41,250 nt of DNA from a virus: positions 1-41,250 of IMG/VR virus record IMGVR_UViG_3300025325_000060; one strand, written 5' to 3'. A program made the position numbers and the translations under genes. The notes under the pieces were generated by a model, which was given only the letters and a program-made list of their open reading frames with translations, was not told where the DNA came from and searched no databases. Each line of letters starts with the position of its first letter. Position 1 is the stretch's first letter. This document shows, in pieces, positions 27,884-35,164 of this stretch.

Positions 27884-28984
27884 TCAGCGAGCCGGTACGT
27901 CAACCATCAGCTTCCGAGCGACATCCCACGCGCGAGCCTTCATCGCGGCTCCAGCCCCGAACAGCGCGGACTCGACGCCGCGCGTCTTCGGGCTACCGTC
28001 TGCCCGCGATACGTACACATGGTCAACGTATTCGGTCACCGCGTTGTACGCGCCCCACACCGTCTGCCCTGCCCCCTGGGCACCGCAGCTGAGCAGGTAT
28101 TCAACGGCGGCGCGGCGTTCCTCGACCCCCTTGCTTCCCCCGTTCCCCTTCGCCTCCCCGTTTCCCGACGGGACGCCCGCGAGGGCCAGCTGCCCGGGCG
28201 TGCCGAGGAGCTCGGCCACGAGGTCTGCCCCGACGCCGTCCGGGATCGCCGGCGAGAGCGCGGCCGGCTTCGGCATCGGGAACACGGTCTCGAGCAGTCG
28301 CGTGACCTCTGCCCCGCTCACCTCCCGCTGAGCCATCGCCGTATACGTGTGGGCCGTCGCATCCACGACCTTCCCGTATCCGGCCAGGATCGCCTTGGCG
28401 GCCTTGACCCGTTCCCCCGCGCTGGCGGTATGGCGCACCGACAGGTGCACCTTGTCCCGCACCATATCCAGGGTGTTCTGACAGACCACCCGTACCGCCG
28501 TCGGGATCGCCTGCAGGCTACGGCTGCCGTCGTGCGACGTCACGATCAACAGGTGCGGCTTCACCACGTCGCCGGGGCAGGCCTCGATCTGCGTGCCGTT
28601 GCTCATCAGGAGCCATGCCGTCTCCCCTCGCCCCAGTGCGCCAGCCGTCTCGATCCGCAGGTCTCCAAGCTGCACGAGGTCGTCGACCACGCCGAAGGCC
28701 TCCGCGTTTTGGATACACTCATACCCCGGGCCGACGGTGCCCAGGACGGCCGTAACGTCGTCATCCCGGATCACGGCCTGTCGGATCTCGCATTCGATCA
28801 TGCCCGTCACCCCGCTGAGGTAGAGCGGCGCCAGCCTGACCCCATACGTCAGGTGCGCGAGGTCGAGGGCCTCGGCGAGGGCCGCTCGCTCGGGCAGGTG
28901 GGCCCCGAGACGGTGCCAGGGGCTTTCCCCGCGGTACGCCATGCGCACCGCTCCCGCCGCGTTGTACGCCAGGTTGTGGGCCAT
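27884..28984 (-). CDS. DUF932 family phage/plasmid-like protein, 366 aa
   Basis: Start at 28984 with AAAGGAGA upstream. Family features: the N-terminal RGESPWHRLGAHLPERA, the YECIQNAEAFGVVDDLV block, and VRVVCQNTLDMVRDKVHLSV followed by RHTASAGERVKAAKAIL. DUF932 proteins are widespread in phages and plasmids, often near early or replication genes; biochemical role not established. It is the last gene of the early unit, right before the terminator. A low-complexity insert (SGNGEAKGNGGSKG) interrupts the C-terminal third. Usual family length is about 300-400, so it looks complete. Confidence 0.85.
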   Translation of the reverse strand: MAHNLAYNAAGAVRMAYRGESPWHRLGAHLPERAALAEALDLAHLTYGVRLAPLYLSGVTGMIECEIRQAVIRDDDVTAVLGTVGPGYECIQNAEAFGVVDDLVQLGDLRIETAGALGRGETAWLLMSNGTQIEACPGDVVKPHLLIVTSHDGSRSLQAIPTAVRVVCQNTLDMVRDKVHLSVRHTASAGERVKAAKAILAGYGKVVDATAHTYTAMAQREVSGAEVTRLLETVFPMPKPAALSPAIPDGVGADLVAELLGTPGQLALAGVPSGNGEAKGNGGSKGVEERRAAVEYLLSCGAQGAGQTVWGAYNAVTEYVDHVYVSRADGSPKTRGVESALFGAGAAMKARAWDVARKLMVDVPAR

Positions 28985-29009
28985 CCTTCGCTCTCCTTTC
29001 GTGCCCGCG

Positions 29010-29264
29010 CTAGCGGGCAGTGTTGCCGGCCAGGAGCCGCACCACGCGGTCCCAGGCCGGCGGGTCAACGAGATACTTCGCCGGGCTGACCGGTAGCTCC
29101 GCGACGGCGCGGCGCAGACGGAGCAACTCCAGCCGATCTTGCCGGGCCCGGACGACGCGGCCGGCGAGGGCGAGGGCCCCCTTGCGGTACACCGTCACTG
29201 CCAAGAGGCGGCGCCCCTCGCGCACCGCCCACGTTCTACTGCCGTACCGGTCAACGCTTACCAT
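29010..29264 (-). CDS. Hypothetical protein, 84 aa
   Basis: Basic, with an antiparallel beta start (VSVDRYGSRTWAVREGRRLL followed by AVTVYRKGALALAGRV) and helical end (LELLRLRRAVAEL, WDRVVRLLAG). The upstream junction GGAGGCCTGAGCCATG is identical to the one before the 29268-29414 gene. No recognised family. Possibly a small nucleic-acid-binding protein from its Arg content. Confidence 0.65.
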   Translation of the reverse strand: MVSVDRYGSRTWAVREGRRLLAVTVYRKGALALAGRVVRARQDRLELLRLRRAVAELPVSPAKYLVDPPAWDRVVRLLAGNTAR

Positions 29265-29267
29265 GGC

Positions 29268-29414
29268 TCAGGCCTCCTGTCTCACCCGGCGTCTGACGTA
29301 CCGCCAGGCCTGTGATGGTACGTGCCAATAGGGTTGATCCCACCGCCGCTGCGAGTACAGCCGGAACAACCGGAGCAGGCGATCTCGGGCTTTCCAGGCT
29401 TGCCGAGGGGTCAT
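29268..29414 (-). CDS. 48-aa Arg/Trp-rich protein
   Basis: MTPRQAWKARDRLLRLFRLY, then QPYWHVPSQAWRYVRRRVRQ. Amphipathic and very basic, with four tryptophans. Start at 29414 follows GGGGAGGCCTGAGCC and lies four bases after the previous stop. Coding is supported by the fit to the overlapping-gene pattern. DNA or RNA binding is plausible from charge only. Confidence 0.65.
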   Translation of the reverse strand: MTPRQAWKARDRLLRLFRLYSQRRWDQPYWHVPSQAWRYVRRRVRQEA

Positions 29415-29417
29415 GGC

Positions 29418-29738
29418 TCAGGCCTCCCCGTCGATCTTGGCCAGGAGGGCTCGGGCCTCGTTGCCGACCAATGAGATGTCTGACTCCAGTTCCCCGTGGA
29501 TCGGGGAGCCGGCGCGCCAACCGATGCACTCCAGGAGCCGTGTGCATTTCCGCAGCGCCTCCGCCATCTCGGGTGCGCGGGCGATGAGGCGGGCATTGGC
29601 GATTTCCACAGCTCGCTCACTGCCTTCGTCTCTCGGGTCACAGGTCATTGCCACCACGCCATGCAAGGTCTCGGCTTGGGCGATTACTCGGCACGGGTGC
29701 CTCTTTCCGGTGTGCCACGGTCCCGGTGTGTGCTTCAT
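29418..29738 (-). CDS. Conserved phage hypothetical protein (TPGPW...ANARLIARAPEM type), 106 aa
   Basis: Opening KHTPGPWHTGK and the block EIANARLIARAPEMAEALRK are the hallmarks of a very common small phage protein of unknown function, present in many early regions. AAGGAGGGAGC precedes ATG 29738. The second half (ECIGWRAGSPIHGELESDIS) is variable in relatives. Function is not known experimentally as far as I can state. Confidence 0.8.
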   Translation of the reverse strand: MKHTPGPWHTGKRHPCRVIAQAETLHGVVAMTCDPRDEGSERAVEIANARLIARAPEMAEALRKCTRLLECIGWRAGSPIHGELESDISLVGNEARALLAKIDGEA

Positions 29739-29769
29739 GCTCCCTCCTTCTCGCGCGCGTCCATGCGCG

Positions 29770-29837
29770 CCCCGGATGCCAGGTCCGGGGCTGGTTGCGC
29801 CGCCTGGCCGGCGAGGGGGCTAGATCTCCTCGCCGGC
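29770..29837 (-). promoter_or_regulatory. Two GC-rich hairpins in the leader of the 29418-29738 gene
   Basis: Hairpin A: GCCGGCGAGG (29807-29816) with 29828-29837, 10-bp stem, 11-base loop. Hairpin B: CCCCGGA (29770-29776) with 29784-29790, 7-bp stem, 7-base loop. They occupy the 119-base gap after the DUF1874 gene, with no U tract, so attenuation or message processing is more likely than full termination. Confidence 0.6.
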
Positions 29838-29857
29838 CGGGCGGCCTCGCCGTTAGA

Positions 29858-30202
29858 TCAAGTGTCAGCATGCAGGTGGCGCAACAGGCCGATCTCACAA
29901 TGAGCCGCGACGAACTCGACACCCACGCCCCCCTTGAGGCGCGGATCGTCGAGCCTGACCGTCAACCGGAAGACGAGGCACTCGTCCCCCGGTTCGGTGG
30001 TTATCATCCCCCGCGCGACGGCGGGGCGGTGGCCGAGAAGCTGGGCCATCACGTCGGCCGTCTCGGCGTAGCCGACGTGATCGGTGTCGATCGGCCCGGC
30101 GGCGAGCCAGGCCCGGGCCTCGTCGGCCGAGAGGCGTCGATACTCAAAGCGCCCCTCGGCCGTGATAACGGCCGAGTTGAGGAGGTGGCGGCGGGAGGTC
30201 AC
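29858..30202 (-). CDS. DUF1874 family protein (AcrIII-1 / STIV B116 / YddF-like), possible anti-type III CRISPR factor
   Basis: 114 aa; ATGA overlap with the upstream gene. Follows the family outline: HLLNSAVITAEGRFEYRRLS, DEARAWLAAG, VGYAETADVMAQLLGHRPAV, then PGDECLVFRLTVRLDDP, ending AAHCEIGLLRHLH. Characterised AcrIII-1 members are ring nucleases that degrade cyclic tetra-adenylate and so silence type III CRISPR effectors; their catalytic histidine sits in a G-H-x-x-T segment. Here that position is Tyr45 (VGYAETA). It may bind but not cleave the nucleotide, or do something else. Family assignment is by eye but the pattern is close; function is inferred. Confidence 0.75.
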   Translation of the reverse strand: MTSRRHLLNSAVITAEGRFEYRRLSADEARAWLAAGPIDTDHVGYAETADVMAQLLGHRPAVARGMITTEPGDECLVFRLTVRLDDPRLKGGVGVEFVAAHCEIGLLRHLHADT

Positions 30203-30702
30203 TGGATCACCCCCGCTGCCCGCAGTGCCGTGGCCATCGCGGTGTCCGGCTCCCGGGCCGGCTCGACTTCAGCCGGCGGTTCGTCCGGCTGGATCAGCCC
30301 GAGAGCGAGGAGGACTGACGCGGGCACGTCGACCAGCCGGCCATCACCGCCGACGGCCTGGAACCCGGCGGCGCGGCCCTTGTACCCGGTCCAGCGCAGA
30401 ATCGCGCCGGCCCGGGCGTTGATAATCGTCCCAGTCTGGTACGATTGGAGGGATATGCTCTTGATGAGCACGGCCCCGGAACCTTCGACGGGGACCAAGT
30501 CGCCCCCGCAGACCACCCACTCCCCGGGCTCCCCGGGGTCGAGCCGGAACGTCGCCGTCCCGGCCACCTCCCCGAGCGGCACGGCCCGCCCGGGGAAGAT
30601 CGAACGCCGCCCCTCGATCGGGGCGGCGGCTACCAGGGCCATGCCCCAGCGGCCGTTTGTGGACCTACACTCCCATACCTTACTCCAAGTGTTCTCGCTC
30701 AT
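30199..30702 (-). CDS. Hypothetical early protein, 167 aa
   Basis: First gene after the palindrome-rich region; GGGAGG precedes ATG 30702. Beta-rich first part (KVWECRSTNGRWGMALVAAA, TFRLDPGEPGEWVVCGGDLV), a central SLQSYQTGTIINARAGAILR, then a helical C-terminus (LVDVPASVLLALGLI, ATALRAAGVI) with an acidic proline linker. No family recognised. It overlaps the DUF1874 gene by four bases, so the two may act together. Confidence 0.7.
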   Translation of the reverse strand: MSENTWSKVWECRSTNGRWGMALVAAAPIEGRRSIFPGRAVPLGEVAGTATFRLDPGEPGEWVVCGGDLVPVEGSGAVLIKSISLQSYQTGTIINARAGAILRWTGYKGRAAGFQAVGGDGRLVDVPASVLLALGLIQPDEPPAEVEPAREPDTAMATALRAAGVIQ

Positions 30703-31086
30703 GGCTGGCCTCCCTATGGCCGGTTGACTGCATCACCCGACCTATAGCTATAGCAGATTGCGTGCCAGCGGGCAGACCACAATCCCTTGCATAGCTATGC
30801 TTTACCTATACCAGGGGTTGACTCCCGACTGGTGAGAATCAACACTTTTGGTGAACTTTTCACCATGTGGCAGATTGCCACACAGTGAGCCCTGCCCGCG
30901 CAAAGATTGCGTTGGGGAGAAATGCCACAACCCCCGGAAGGGTGCGGCGCGCTAGGCGCCCCCAGGATCGACGACTATAGGTGGGACACTGCCCATGGGT
31001 CGCCGGCGAGGCCGGTCGGGGCAGGACGGGGCGGCCGACGCGGCGATGGGCGGGAATCCTGAGCGGGTCACGGGCGCGACAGCACG
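30703..31086. promoter_or_regulatory. Palindrome- and iteron-rich intergenic region, candidate origin or middle promoter
   Basis: 384 bp without a credible gene. Contents: CTATAGCTATAG (30742-30753) and GCATAGCTATGC (30789-30800), both perfect 12-bp palindromes centred 47 bp apart; GGTGAA-ctt-TTCACC (30850-30864); TGTGGCA-gat-TGCCACA (30866-30882); CGCAA-aga-TTGCG (30899-30911); three AGATTGC direct repeats (30755, 30872, 30904). Minus-strand extended -10 candidates TGGTATAGG (TATAGG at 30810-30805) and TGCTATAGC overlap or adjoin the first two palindromes. The AT-rich 30720-30870 part contrasts with GC-rich surroundings. Bases 30912-31086 show nothing notable. Confidence 0.65.
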
Positions 31087-31584
31087 CTAGAACGGAACCT
31101 CGTCCAGCTCCACAGGCGCGATCCGCTCGTGGACCACACGCTCCACAGGCGCGACAGCCGCCCGAGTGACCAGGGCGATCACGGCCCGGATCCTCTCGCG
31201 CCCGGCCTCCGGCGAGACGGGAGGCCTCGTCCACGGCCCGGCCTCGTCGCTCACCGTCCAGACGCCCCGGTGCCCTGACTCGTCCTGGTGCAGGAGGGCC
31301 GGCGCCACCTGGCCGGGGCAGCTCCCACACATCCCGTTCGTCCCGACTTTCCCCCCGCAGGCCGGGCAGGCGCGCGGGGGCGTGGGGACGTCCCAGGCCG
31401 GCGCCCCGTGGGGGAACCGGAGCGGGACGCCCGTGCTGCGCTCGACCAGCCAGACGCAGTATGGCCACCCCCCGCAGTCCGCGCACCGGCCGTCCGGTTC
31501 CAACGGCCGGCGGCAGTTGCCGCAGAGGTCGGGGAAGCCGCCGGGAGGGGGTGGGGAATCTTGAGGCGTGTTTTTCTTAGCCAT
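31087..31584 (-). CDS. Double zinc-ribbon protein, 165 aa
   Basis: Start at 31584 with CGGAGG upstream, overlapping the replisome-like gene by 8 bases. Four CxxC pairs: CGNC and CADC, then CPAC and CGSC, making two zinc ribbons within residues 20-95, with proline-rich linkers. The C-terminal helix (IRAVIALVTRAAVAPVERVV) ends in the acidic ELDEVPF, resembling the acidic tip by which ssDNA-binding proteins recruit partners. Follows the replication-initiation gene, so a DNA-binding replication accessory is plausible. Confidence 0.75.
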   Translation of the reverse strand: MAKKNTPQDSPPPPGGFPDLCGNCRRPLEPDGRCADCGGWPYCVWLVERSTGVPLRFPHGAPAWDVPTPPRACPACGGKVGTNGMCGSCPGQVAPALLHQDESGHRGVWTVSDEAGPWTRPPVSPEAGRERIRAVIALVTRAAVAPVERVVHERIAPVELDEVPF

Positions 31585-32287
31585 GGGTCCTCCGGCCGTA
31601 CTCGACGGCCCGCTCCATCCAGTTCCGCACGAACCTCGGGAGGCCTCGGGGCGTAGGCTTTCGGCCACGGTTCGCTTCGATCCAGGCGTCCATCTTGGCG
31701 ATCTCCTGCTCGAAGTAGAGCCAGGGGTACTGGTCGTAGGCCCGTTCGAGGGTGGACCACAGGTCGGCGTGCTTGTCCTCAGCAAGCGGGCCGAGGTGCT
31801 TGCTCTTTCCCAACCAGACCTTGACCTCCGGGTCGAGCCAAGAGGCGGGGGCCGAGGACCGCCCGTTCCCGGGCGGCTCCGAGGTAGCTTCTTTCCGAGG
31901 ATGTTCTACATCCGAGGAAGAAGCAGAAACCTCTCTTCTCCTCTTAGACCGTTTCATTTGCCGAAATCTACGTACTCGTTCCGTGCTGAAATCGCCCTGA
32001 TATTTCAACCAGTTAGAGAATGTAACGGTTGCAAACGTTTCAAGTGAAACAGTGATTCCCGGTAACAGTTGCGCGCACGAAATGAGCGCATCGAAGTCCG
32101 CAACTTGGAGGTGGGAACAGAGGGCTCTGGCGGGGGGAATCAAGACAAGCACGCCGTCCGTCCCGTGCAGCTTGCAATAGGTCCCGAGCTTCGCCCATCG
32201 GCCGAAGTCGGCCACGCTCAGGTTGTCGAGGTGGGGGTCGGAAAGGGCCGAGACCCAGAGCTTGAACCATCGGCCTTGATCGGCCAT
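31577..32287 (-). CDS. Replisome-organiser-like replication initiation protein, 236 aa
   Basis: The N-terminal 110 residues match the phage replisome organiser / winged-helix pattern: WFKLWVSALSDPHLDNLSVA, FGRWAKLGTYCKLHGTDGVL, then VTFSNWLKYQGDFSTERVRR with a basic tail (RQMKRSKRRREV). A disordered Ser/Pro linker follows, then a C-terminal helical domain (WSTLERAYDQYPWLYFEQEI, MDAWIEANRGR) of the kind that loads helicase. It lies about 490 bp from the palindromic region 30703-31086. Expected to bind the origin and recruit host helicase. Confidence 0.75.
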   Translation of the reverse strand: MADQGRWFKLWVSALSDPHLDNLSVADFGRWAKLGTYCKLHGTDGVLVLIPPARALCSHLQVADFDALISCAQLLPGITVSLETFATVTFSNWLKYQGDFSTERVRRFRQMKRSKRRREVSASSSDVEHPRKEATSEPPGNGRSSAPASWLDPEVKVWLGKSKHLGPLAEDKHADLWSTLERAYDQYPWLYFEQEIAKMDAWIEANRGRKPTPRGLPRFVRNWMERAVEYGRRTHG

Positions 32288-32290
32288 GAC

Positions 32291-32404
32291 TCACTCAGAA
32301 ACGGAACGGGCCCCGGCCAGGCGCTGGCACGCCCAACCGGGGCCCGGACCCGGGTGCGGGTCCCCGGACGCTGCACCGCGTTGCCAGCCGCGGAAAGTCA
32401 TCAT
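32291..32404 (-). CDS. Doubtful 37-aa frame in the resolvase-initiator gap
   Basis: ATG-ATG at 32404/32401 two bases after the RusA stop; encodes MMTFRGWQRGAASGDPHPGP, then GPGWACQRLAGARSVSE. No ribosome site of note. The DNA also forms a GC-rich hairpin around 32335-32365 (GGACCCG with CGGGTCC), so this gap may be a structured leader for the initiator gene rather than coding. Confidence 0.25.
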   Translation of the reverse strand: MMTFRGWQRGAASGDPHPGPGPGWACQRLAGARSVSE

Positions 32405-32406
32405 CG

Positions 32407-32880
32407 TCACTCGTCCGTTACAGGATAGTCCGCTGGCGCACAGCTGTCAAGGGCCAGATCGGCCCGCCGGACCTCGATCATCACCCCTGGCGGGTCCCCG
32501 AACTCCTTCGAGGACTCCATCCGCACCACCTGCGAGTCATCGACCCACACGATCCCGGTCAGCGCATCCTCGACCCCCTTCTGCAAGTTCGTCAGGTCCG
32601 GCCGCTTTGTGGGTATCGTCACCCGTTTCGGGGCCGAGGTTGGGCGCGGCAGGTACACGCGCACCACCAGAGCGAGCGGCCCGTCGAACAGCGCACTCGG
32701 GGCGCTCGGCGCGGCCTGCGCCTGCACGGTGCGCTTCCAATCCGCCCACTTTTCCGCGGGGCGGGCTTTCACCAAGAAACCTCCGGCCGGAGTTTTCACC
32801 AGAGAACGCTTCGCGGCGGCCCACGCGACGGGGAGACCGCGCACGCGGAAGCGCCAGAGCAGCGGCCCAGGGACGATCAT
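32407..32880 (-). CDS. rusA: RusA-like Holliday junction resolvase, 157 aa
   Basis: ATG 32880 overlaps the methyltransferase stop (ATGA), with GGGAGGGG upstream. Core motif RPDLTNLQKGVEDALTGIVW followed by VDDSQVV at residues 93-119: Asp95, Asp105 and Asp114/115 are in place. In E. coli RusA the first motif has two catalytic Asp (DxD); here the second is Thr97, a variant seen in phage homologues. N-terminal RVRGLPVAW and WADWKRTVQA fit the family. It resolves branched DNA before packaging. Length is slightly above the usual 120-140 aa. Confidence 0.88.
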   Translation of the reverse strand: MIVPGPLLWRFRVRGLPVAWAAAKRSLVKTPAGGFLVKARPAEKWADWKRTVQAQAAPSAPSALFDGPLALVVRVYLPRPTSAPKRVTIPTKRPDLTNLQKGVEDALTGIVWVDDSQVVRMESSKEFGDPPGVMIEVRRADLALDSCAPADYPVTDE

Positions 32881-34247
32881 CCCTTCCCCTCCCATACCTG
32901 CCCCGATAGCAGCGGCGCCACCTCGCCGATCCGCCGCCGCGCCATCTCGCAGTGGGGTGTTGACAGCTCAATCCCGATGAACCGCCGGCCGAGCTTCACG
33001 GCCACGACGCCCGCAGTCCCGCTGCCGGCGAATGGGTCAAGAACGGTCGCGGGGACGGAATCATCACCGCAGGTGCAGGTGGGGCGCCAGCCGTAGGTTA
33101 CTGAGGCAAGGACACATTGCCCGGGATCGCCCAGTTCCCGACCGTTCCTGTGGTACGACCCATGCCCTCCAGGGTGGGTTGCCCACCCGTCAGCTTTCTT
33201 CTGGATCTGTTCGGTTGGTCGTCTCTCTAGCACCCTCGCCCACGGCGCCCCGCAGCTCGCGCACACGCCGCGCTCGGAGGTGCCAGCCTTGATGCATGGG
33301 ACCACCAGAGCCTCTGGAAAAGTAGCGAAATGCGCCTCCCGGGACGGCTGGGTTGCGATGGTCCAGACGGAGCGGAGGTTGCGGCCTCTGCCATCCGGCA
33401 CGTAAGGGATGCTCCGCGCAAGTTGGCAGCCTGGCCTTCCACGTTCGCTGGCAAGCACCGCATGCGTATTCCCGCTAGGGCGCTCGGTTGAAAGCTCCCT
33501 TACCGCCACCCCGTCCGCGTAGTAATCCGGGCTCTTCGCCAGCATGAATATGTAATCATGCCCCTTCGTCGGCCGCCAGGCGCCGCGGCGCAGGACCAGG
33601 CCGCCGTTCGGCGCGCACCTGGGGCAGCCGGGGCAGGGGGACCATGCGGGTGACGGCGCCGCCTCTACTCCCCCATGCGTATGATCCCGGTGGTTCCCGG
33701 CCTGAGCGTAGCCTTGCTCTTGGGTCCGCTGGCCAGGAGATACTTTTACCCGGCACCGCTCCCACCTCCACCCGGCCACGCTCTCCGGCATCGGGTTGGG
33801 CTTGGCCCAGATCACGTCACTCCGCAAGTACCACCCGTCGGCCCGCAGCGCGAACGCCAAGAGCCACGGTTGGCCGATGATGTCGAGGGGCTTGTGACCT
33901 GTTCGCCGGTGGGAACGATCACCGCTGGAATGCTTGTTCTTCCCACCGCTGTTTCCGCCCCACTTGGTTTCATTCGAGTAACTATCCCCCAGGTTCACCC
34001 AGCACACCCCGTCATCCCGCAGTACTCGGCGGACGGCGCGGAGCACCTCGACCAGGTGTGCGGTCCACATCTCCACGGTAGGCTCCATCCCGAGGTGCCC
34101 CGTCCAACCGTCGGGCCAGGTGACGGGCGGGAGTTTGTAGTCGCGGAGGCCCCAGTACGGGGGGCTGGTGACGATGCAGTGGACAGAGGACGCGGGCAGA
34201 TCTGCCAGCACATCCAGCACGTGTCCCTGCCGCAGATCCCAGGTCAC
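32877..34247 (-). CDS. Beta-class DNA methyltransferase (N4-cytosine or N6-adenine), 456 aa
   Basis: The catalytic motif IV SPPY (28-31, TSPPYWGLRDY) comes first and the AdoMet motif I DPFAGSG (404-410) last, the order of beta-class amino-methyltransferases. Start GTG 34247 overlaps the previous stop. The central region carries extra Cys clusters: CPGCPRC, CASCGAPW and CTCGDD, likely zinc knuckles placed in or near the target-recognition part. No restriction enzyme lies nearby, so it is an orphan phage methylase: protection from host restriction or regulation of its own DNA. Sequence specificity cannot be predicted. Confidence 0.9.
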   Translation of the reverse strand: MTWDLRQGHVLDVLADLPASSVHCIVTSPPYWGLRDYKLPPVTWPDGWTGHLGMEPTVEMWTAHLVEVLRAVRRVLRDDGVCWVNLGDSYSNETKWGGNSGGKNKHSSGDRSHRRTGHKPLDIIGQPWLLAFALRADGWYLRSDVIWAKPNPMPESVAGWRWERCRVKVSPGQRTQEQGYAQAGNHRDHTHGGVEAAPSPAWSPCPGCPRCAPNGGLVLRRGAWRPTKGHDYIFMLAKSPDYYADGVAVRELSTERPSGNTHAVLASERGRPGCQLARSIPYVPDGRGRNLRSVWTIATQPSREAHFATFPEALVVPCIKAGTSERGVCASCGAPWARVLERRPTEQIQKKADGWATHPGGHGSYHRNGRELGDPGQCVLASVTYGWRPTCTCGDDSVPATVLDPFAGSGTAGVVAVKLGRRFIGIELSTPHCEMARRRIGEVAPLLSGQVWEGKG

Positions 34248-34477
34248 CGTCCCTCCCACACCTTCCCCGCGGCCCGGCGGATGGCGCGGCGGCGCTCGCG
34301 GCCGTGCTCGAGCCCGATTCCCTGCCAGAGATTGAAACCGACCGCCTCATCCCTCGCCACCGCCCCGGCGAGGAAGGCGGCGCGGGCAATGCGCAGGACC
34401 GCAGATACCCCGACGCCATCCACCTCGCCGATGACGTTCTCATTCGTTAGCTGCTCGAACCGCGCCTTGGGGGTCAT
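34244..34477 (-). CDS. Hypothetical protein, 77 aa
   Basis: Helical, with an N-terminal TPKARFEQLTNENVIGEVDG and Ala/Arg-rich helix VLRIARAAFLAGAVARDEAV, ending in a basic RERRRAIRRAAGKVWEGR. ATGA overlap with the upstream gene; ends at the methyltransferase GTG. No family recognised. Confidence 0.65.
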   Translation of the reverse strand: MTPKARFEQLTNENVIGEVDGVGVSAVLRIARAAFLAGAVARDEAVGFNLWQGIGLEHGRERRRAIRRAAGKVWEGR

Positions 34478-34665
34478 CCATCCCTCCCGTCGGCGACTGG
34501 CGGCGAAGGATTAGGCTCCAGCACTTCTCGGAGTATCGGGAAGTCTTGGGACGAAAAAGTAAATCTCGCCTGCGTCGGGCCACGAGTTCCCCAGAACCAC
34601 TCGCCGCAGCGCGGAGGGCGGACCTCCCCGGTGCGCTCATACCGCAGAGACATCGGTGTTGGCAT
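34474..34665 (-). CDS. Small conserved-type phage protein (RPPRCGEWFW), 63 aa
   Basis: Start at 34665 shares a base with the previous stop (TGATG) behind GGGAGGGA. LRYERTGEVRPPRCGEWFWG resembles a short motif (TGE-RxPxxGEWY) found in many unrelated phage early proteins. FTFSSQDFPILREVLEPN follows. The C-terminus DGRDG is encoded by the next gene's ribosome site. Function unknown. Confidence 0.7.
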   Translation of the reverse strand: MPTPMSLRYERTGEVRPPRCGEWFWGTRGPTQARFTFSSQDFPILREVLEPNPSPPVADGRDG

Positions 34666-35000
34666 CACTCCCTCCCGTCCGGCGCCTCCGGCACCTCGTC
34701 CACGTCCGCAGCGAGCAAGCCGCCAAGATCCCGCCTCCACTGCGCGTACAGCCGTTCTCCCCCCGCGTGGCCGATGGCGGCCCGGATGGCGGCCAGCGCG
34801 AGCTGCACATCAGACGGGGAGAGCGGGGTGAATACGTCCTCGGGATAGGGCGCCCGCACCGCCTCGACCATCGCGCGGCCCTTGGCCTGGACGGCATCCA
34901 CGAGCGCCCTGGCGCCGGGCCGCGGGAGTCCGTGGTAGGTCGGCGACTCCAGCCATCCGGTCGCGCGGTCGAGGTGCTCCTCGTGGGTCACTCCTGGCAT
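34665..35000 (-). CDS. Hypothetical protein, 111 aa
   Basis: AGGAGG precedes ATG 35000. Helical: EEHLDRATGWLES, ARALVDAVQAKGRAMVEAVR, then DVQLALAAIRAAIGHAGGER followed by LYAQWRRDLGGLLAADVDEV. No cysteines or membrane span. It overlaps the 58-aa gene upstream by 13 bases. No recognised family. Confidence 0.65.
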   Translation of the reverse strand: MPGVTHEEHLDRATGWLESPTYHGLPRPGARALVDAVQAKGRAMVEAVRAPYPEDVFTPLSPSDVQLALAAIRAAIGHAGGERLYAQWRRDLGGLLAADVDEVPEAPDGRE

Positions 35001-35164
35001 AGTTCCTCCTCATCCTCCTCGTAGGCCACACACCGGCATGGTTCCTCGCTCTCGACAAGCGTGAGGCGGTCCTTGCCAAGCTCACGCGGCAGGCGAACCG
35101 TTCCCGAGCACTCCCCCCTCTCATCCTGGTGTTCCTCGATCGAGTGACCGCAGGTGCAGCTCAT
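34988..35164 (-). CDS. 58-aa cysteine-rich acidic protein
   Basis: ATG 35164 overlaps the upstream stop by four bases. MSCTCGHSIEEHQ starts with CxC-H, with further cysteines in ECSG, PCRC and LCQE, giving six Cys and two His for metal binding. The acidic tail YEEDEEELCQE is encoded by the AGGAGG ribosome region of the next gene. Function unknown. Confidence 0.65.
   Translation of the reverse strand: MSCTCGHSIEEHQDERGECSGTVRLPRELGKDRLTLVESEEPCRCVAYEEDEEELCQE

Noticed and set aside
30720-30760. Plus-strand promoter TTGACT...TATAGC
   Set aside because: Spacer is 19 bases and no plus-strand gene lies downstream.
30742-30882. CRISPR-like array from the repeated palindromes
   Set aside because: Repeats are short, differ from each other and lack regular spacers.
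32291-32404. GC-rich hairpin between RusA and the initiator-like gene as a terminator
   Set aside because: No U tract follows and downstream genes belong to the same unit; kept only as a structured gap.
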